A DNA stretch of 64,000 nt, from contig DGWD01000008.1 in the NCBI GenBank assembly GCA_002395155.1, positions 140,144 through 204,143 on the forward strand. The letters are read 5' to 3'. The number at the start of each line of letters is the position of its first letter. Position 1 is the first letter of the stretch. The notes under the pieces are model-generated. The model did no database searches. It had not been told where the DNA came from and saw nothing but the letters and a program-made list of their open reading frames with translations. Made by a program: the position numbers and the translations under genes. Below, piece after piece: positions 61,053 through 64,000 of the stretch. The DNA is from Treponema sp. UBA4267 (GTDB lineage Bacteria; Spirochaetota; Spirochaetia; Treponematales; Treponemataceae).

Positions 61053-61081
61053 ATAATAAAAGATTTTGTTTAATCCGTCAA
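61053..61081 (-). promoter_or_regulatory. Promoter of the small RNA candidate
   Basis: TTGACG and TATTAT with a 17-bp spacer, minus strand, lie just past the end of the HAD gene. Confidence 0.65.
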
Positions 61082-61099
61082 GTTTGCTATAAAAACCTG

Positions 61100-61813
61100 C
61101 TATAAATGCATACTTAAAGCTTGCCAGGCCAAATCTAATGACTGAACTTCTATATAGGCTGGCTTTTCCTGATGATGAAGAAGACTGCCTTCCTCCAACT
61201 TACGGTTCAAATAAATCACATTAAGACCAAACTTCAAAGCAGGTTCAATATCGTGAACAAGACTATCTCCTACATACCAGCATTCTTCTTTGGAAGTCCC
61301 TGCTTTTTCCAAAGCAATTTCAAAAACTCTTAAATTTGGTTTACTTACCCCAATTTCATCTGAAATGATAATAGGATCAAAAAACTGAACAATTTTTCCT
61401 TTATCTAATTTCCAACGCTGATTTTTAGAATCCCCATTAGAAATAAGGCCAATTTGAACATTCTTTGCTTTTAAGTTTTCAAGAATTGATAAAGTATCGG
61501 GAAAGTTTTCTACCCCCTGGGCATATATGTTCCAATAAAGGTGAAAACGTTTAGCGGCTTCCTCTTCATCAAGCTTGATTAAGTTTTCTTCAAACATTCT
61601 AACAACACGAAGCCTTCTCTGCTGATCAAAAGTAAGTTTTCCAGCACTGTATTCATCAAAAGTTTTCTGAGCCACAACCTTCCAGGTAGAACGAAAGGTT
61701 TCATAATCCATTTTAAGTTCTGACTTATAGGTTTCAAAAATAGCCTTGATTCCCATATCTTCAGCATTTTCAAAATCCATAAGTGTTCTGTCTAAATCAA
61801 AAAAAACAGTCAT
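61100..61813 (-). CDS. HAD-superfamily hydrolase (YjjG-like, subfamily IA)
   Basis: The 237-residue protein carries HAD motif I FFDLDRTLMDF (nucleophile Asp6, Asp8), motif II LISNGD, motif III Lys in GVSKPNLRVF and motif IV WYVGDSLVHDIEPA, with the alpha-helical cap between. Members hydrolyse nucleotide or sugar phosphates; the pyrimidine-nucleotidase YjjG type is the nearest match by pattern. It follows the diguanylate cyclase by 24 bp and is probably co-transcribed. Confidence 0.9.
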   Translation of the reverse strand: MTVFFDLDRTLMDFENAEDMGIKAIFETYKSELKMDYETFRSTWKVVAQKTFDEYSAGKLTFDQQRRLRVVRMFEENLIKLDEEEAAKRFHLYWNIYAQGVENFPDTLSILENLKAKNVQIGLISNGDSKNQRWKLDKGKIVQFFDPIIISDEIGVSKPNLRVFEIALEKAGTSKEECWYVGDSLVHDIEPALKFGLNVIYLNRKLEEGSLLHHQEKPAYIEVQSLDLAWQALSMHL

Positions 61814-61837
61814 TACAATTCCTTTTATAGGATAACC

Positions 61838-62923
61838 TTATTTCGTCTCTTCTTTTTTTTGGTAAAACTTCTCTTTAGCAGCATACATTCGCTTATCAGC
61901 AATATCTACCAACTGGTAAATTGTTTTGTCTGGCTCTTCAGAAGCCTGCACATAACCATAAGATATAGAAAGTTTGTTATTATATTGTCCTTTCCAAACT
62001 TCCAAAATATGTTCAAACTTATTCAAAAGGCCTTCTACTGAATCTTTATCTTTATCTTTAACTATAGCTACAAATTCGTCGCCACCAATACGATAAGTCT
62101 TTCCGTATTTTCCAAAAAGTCCGTCTATACATTCTGCCGAAGCCTTAATCAGTTCATCACCAGCAACATGACCTAGTTTATCGTTTGCAGCTTTAAGTCC
62201 ATTTACATCAAAAAGAATGACTGTCATTTCATTTGTATCATTTATATTTGCAAGACTAATTTCGTAATTACGACGATTATAAATACCAGTCAACTGATCT
62301 TTTAATATAAGATGATTTGCAATACGCTCACTATTGTAACGGGCTGCCTTTACAAACATAAGATAAATACCAATTGCAATACTGATTAAGCCAAAAATTA
62401 CTGCATCTTCAAAATTTATAAGAAAAAGCTCTCCGCTTTGAACTTGGCTTATTAATATAGTAAAAACAATTTGCGATAGAATAATTAAAATTGCGAACCC
62501 CAAAGGTGAAATTAAAAAAAGCCCAGATAAAGCTGTTAAAAAACCTATGTATGAAACCGTTCTTTCTCCAGGTGTTACTATTACAGCCAGATAAATACCA
62601 TAAACCAAAAGTGCAACCATAAAGAAATATGTAGCTATATTTATGATGATAGGATACTTAGGACCAAAAAATAGAATTACAAACAAAAAACCAAGAAAAA
62701 ATACAAAGGAAAGAGCATAAATCAGGTCGTTTTCCTGAAAAGCACCAATGTTTAAGCTTGATAAAATCAGCATTATGCCAAAACCAATCACACTGATTAA
62801 AGAAAAAATAATCAATGTATTTCTATTGTGAGCGATTCTCTTGTCTTTGATAGCAGAGAAATCATTCTCGGTCAAACCTGCATAATACATTAAATTCTTT
62901 AATTTAAGTAATTTTGAAGCCAT
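61838..62923 (-). CDS. Membrane diguanylate cyclase (GGDEF domain)
   Basis: The 361-residue protein has five or six transmembrane helices (about 37-192) and a C-terminal GGDEF domain (about 208-355) with DQLTGIYNRRNYE, FDVNGLKAANDKLGHVAGDE and an intact RIGGDEF active site (280-284). It should synthesise c-di-GMP from GTP. No RxxD inhibitory site is visible upstream of GGDEF. The degenerate HD-GYP protein elsewhere in this window could be an effector for the same messenger. The end of the protein is Lys/Glu-rich. Confidence 0.93.
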   Translation of the reverse strand: MASKLLKLKNLMYYAGLTENDFSAIKDKRIAHNRNTLIIFSLISVIGFGIMLILSSLNIGAFQENDLIYALSFVFFLGFLFVILFFGPKYPIIINIATYFFMVALLVYGIYLAVIVTPGERTVSYIGFLTALSGLFLISPLGFAILIILSQIVFTILISQVQSGELFLINFEDAVIFGLISIAIGIYLMFVKAARYNSERIANHLILKDQLTGIYNRRNYEISLANINDTNEMTVILFDVNGLKAANDKLGHVAGDELIKASAECIDGLFGKYGKTYRIGGDEFVAIVKDKDKDSVEGLLNKFEHILEVWKGQYNNKLSISYGYVQASEEPDKTIYQLVDIADKRMYAAKEKFYQKKEETK

Positions 62924-63054
62924 ATAAACCCATTTTTAAATAGAATTAATCGACTTTTATAAATATATTTTTTTTAATTATAATGGAATATTATCGTGTT
63001 TCAAGAGTCCAATAAGCCCTTAATCTAAGAATACTTCCTTAAGAAAAATTTTGA

Positions 63055-63687
63055 CTACTTGGAAACAAATTCCCCTTTATCATTTTTTTCCATAAATCTA
63101 AATGTATGATAATTATTGTACCAAATACTTGATGCCAAAACACGACCACTTTCATCCATACCCAAAAAATTAAAATCATTAAAAAGGAAGGATCGCATTA
63201 CAAGACCCTGATTTTCCTTGTAGAAAAACTCAGTCATCATAAACTCATAACCAGCAGCATAATCTGATTGTGGATTTCTTAAAAAGGCAGTGCATCCAAA
63301 ATCTGCATTAAATTCTTTTTTAACATCACTGTCGTTAAACATAGAAATTACTCTTGGATCAACATCATAACCGGCAGCATTGTTCAAACACATAAACACC
63401 ATGGTTGAATAATCCATTTTAAGTGTTTCAGCTTTACCACCCTTATCCGTAAAAAGGGAATAAAGAACTTTTGCATTTATTCCATCTTTTTTGATTTCAA
63501 AGGCTTGTGTAACGTGTAAATCATCGTTTTTTTCGACTTTTGTCATTTTCAATACATCAGTCAAATAATACATAACATCGAATTCTTTTTCAGATTCGGT
63601 TACCTTGAAACGGCTTTTCATAATTTCTGCAGATGAAAGGCTTAGAAGAAAAACAGTGCAAAAAATGAAAGAAATTCTTTTTTTCAT
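63055..63687 (-). CDS. Exported protein of unknown function
   Basis: The 210-residue product has a signal peptide (KKRISFIFCTVFLLSLSSA) followed by a soluble domain that I cannot assign. It contains MVFMCLNNAAGYDV and two Tyr/Trp-rich strands near the C-terminus. No clear neighbour points to a role: it lies between the diguanylate cyclase and aspS with spacing over 100 bp on each side. A GGAG-type ribosome site is visible upstream of the ATG on the minus strand. Confidence 0.6.
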   Translation of the reverse strand: MKKRISFIFCTVFLLSLSSAEIMKSRFKVTESEKEFDVMYYLTDVLKMTKVEKNDDLHVTQAFEIKKDGINAKVLYSLFTDKGGKAETLKMDYSTMVFMCLNNAAGYDVDPRVISMFNDSDVKKEFNADFGCTAFLRNPQSDYAAGYEFMMTEFFYKENQGLVMRSFLFNDFNFLGMDESGRVLASSIWYNNYHTFRFMEKNDKGEFVSK

Positions 63688-63818
63688 TTTTCAGTCTCCT
63701 CTTTTAACTGTTTTCTTTTTTATTTTGTCCCCGCCAATCTTTTGGCAGGTCCTACTACAAGTTTAATATAATATTGGGAATAAAGACTAGACCGCAAACT
63801 CATTTCTGAAAAAAAAAA

Positions 63819-63839
63819 GCCAACCTCACAAGGGTTGGC
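63819..63839. terminator. Bidirectional terminator after aspS
   Basis: GCCAACC / GGTTGGC around a seven-base loop has ten A on the left (U on the minus strand) and a T run on the right. It terminates the leftward aspS gene. Confidence 0.8.
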
Positions 63840-63874
63840 CTTTTCTGATAACATGAGAAAGCAATGTCTCCTTT

Positions 63875-64000
63875 TTACTCTTTTTCAGTACACTTAATGT
63901 GTAAATCGTCTAACTGACTCTGATCAACTTCACTTGGACAACTGTCCATAGGTGACATTGCCAAATTATTCTTAGGGAAGGCGATTACTTCGTGGATTGA
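63875..64000 (-). CDS. aspS: Aspartyl-tRNA synthetase, C-terminal 41 residues
   Basis: The visible frame begins SIHEVIAFPKNNLAMSPMD and continues into CPSEVDQSQLDDLHIK, the standard ending of bacterial AspRS (VIAFPKT...PSEVDxxQLxELHI). The gene continues beyond the right edge. It charges tRNA-Asp with aspartate. Only the stop at 63875-63877 and the C-terminus can be described here. Confidence 0.85.
   Translation of the reverse strand, partial: SIHEVIAFPKNNLAMSPMDSCPSEVDQSQLDDLHIKCTEKE

Noticed and set aside
1..64000. CRISPR arrays, rRNA operons, integrases or transposases
   Set aside because: No regularly spaced direct repeats, rRNA sequence or intact mobile-element gene was seen in this window.

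Overview
The window is AT-rich, densely coded DNA that looks like a gut- or rumen-type spirochaete, most probably Treponema. The support is indirect: double-membrane cell-surface proteins with C-terminal beta-barrel-like ends, a TrpXYZ-type transporter, a family 9 glycosidase, low-GC codon use and general gene content. Species cannot be fixed from sequence alone.

Layout. 1-327: 5' part of a flavin reductase-like gene. 435-4533: ferrous-iron region with a FeoB-associated/HMA protein, an AraC regulator, and feoA-feoB-feoC-like, each unit preceded by a similar inverted repeat. 4534-4973: structured non-coding DNA and tRNA-Ile(CAU). 4974-9514: glmS, a histidine kinase/response regulator pair and a small exported protein. 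9630-9785: candidate structured RNA ending in a strong terminator. 9802-22278: leftward cluster of mnmE, a DUF4015 glycosidase-like protein, a degenerate HD-GYP protein, a barrel protein and a 2025-residue Ig-like surface protein. 22446-34262: sirtuin, metallopeptidase/barrel protein, ABC exporter, GH9, lipoprotein, NlpC/P60 protein and acyl-CoA ligase.

34280-43430 (leftward): aromatic amino-acid operon pheA-aroB-aroC-aroE/K/A (three enzymes in one polypeptide)-DAHP synthase, followed by thiN and a solute-binding-like protein. It is preceded by a strong promoter, a 29-codon Phe/Tyr-rich leader ORF and a terminator that can be displaced by an antiterminator, which is a ribosome-mediated attenuator. 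43579-49784: cysK, an XRE regulator, trpX, trpY, trpZ and two lipid genes. 49864-57052: trpE-trpGD-trpCF-trpB-trpA plus a tandem-ACT protein. The promoters of trpX, trpYZ and trpE all carry an 18-bp palindrome, consensus GTTWCTA-N4-YAGWAAC (six copies). The pheA promoter carries a degenerate copy. This looks like a local Trp/aromatic regulon with the XRE gene next to trpX as the obvious candidate regulator.

57039-64000: a membrane protein, glnA with a leader terminator and an ANTAR regulator, an acyl-ACP thioesterase, a non-coding stretch with three stacked leftward terminators and a promoter, a HAD phosphatase, a diguanylate cyclase, an exported protein and the 3' end of aspS.

A GC-rich 13-bp near-palindrome, GGGGACAGACCCC, recurs throughout: 9 exact copies and 6 near copies, 14 of the 15 inside genes, in several reading frames and most often in the same orientation relative to the gene. 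The attenuator, the shared operator and this repeat are the most unusual signals in the window.
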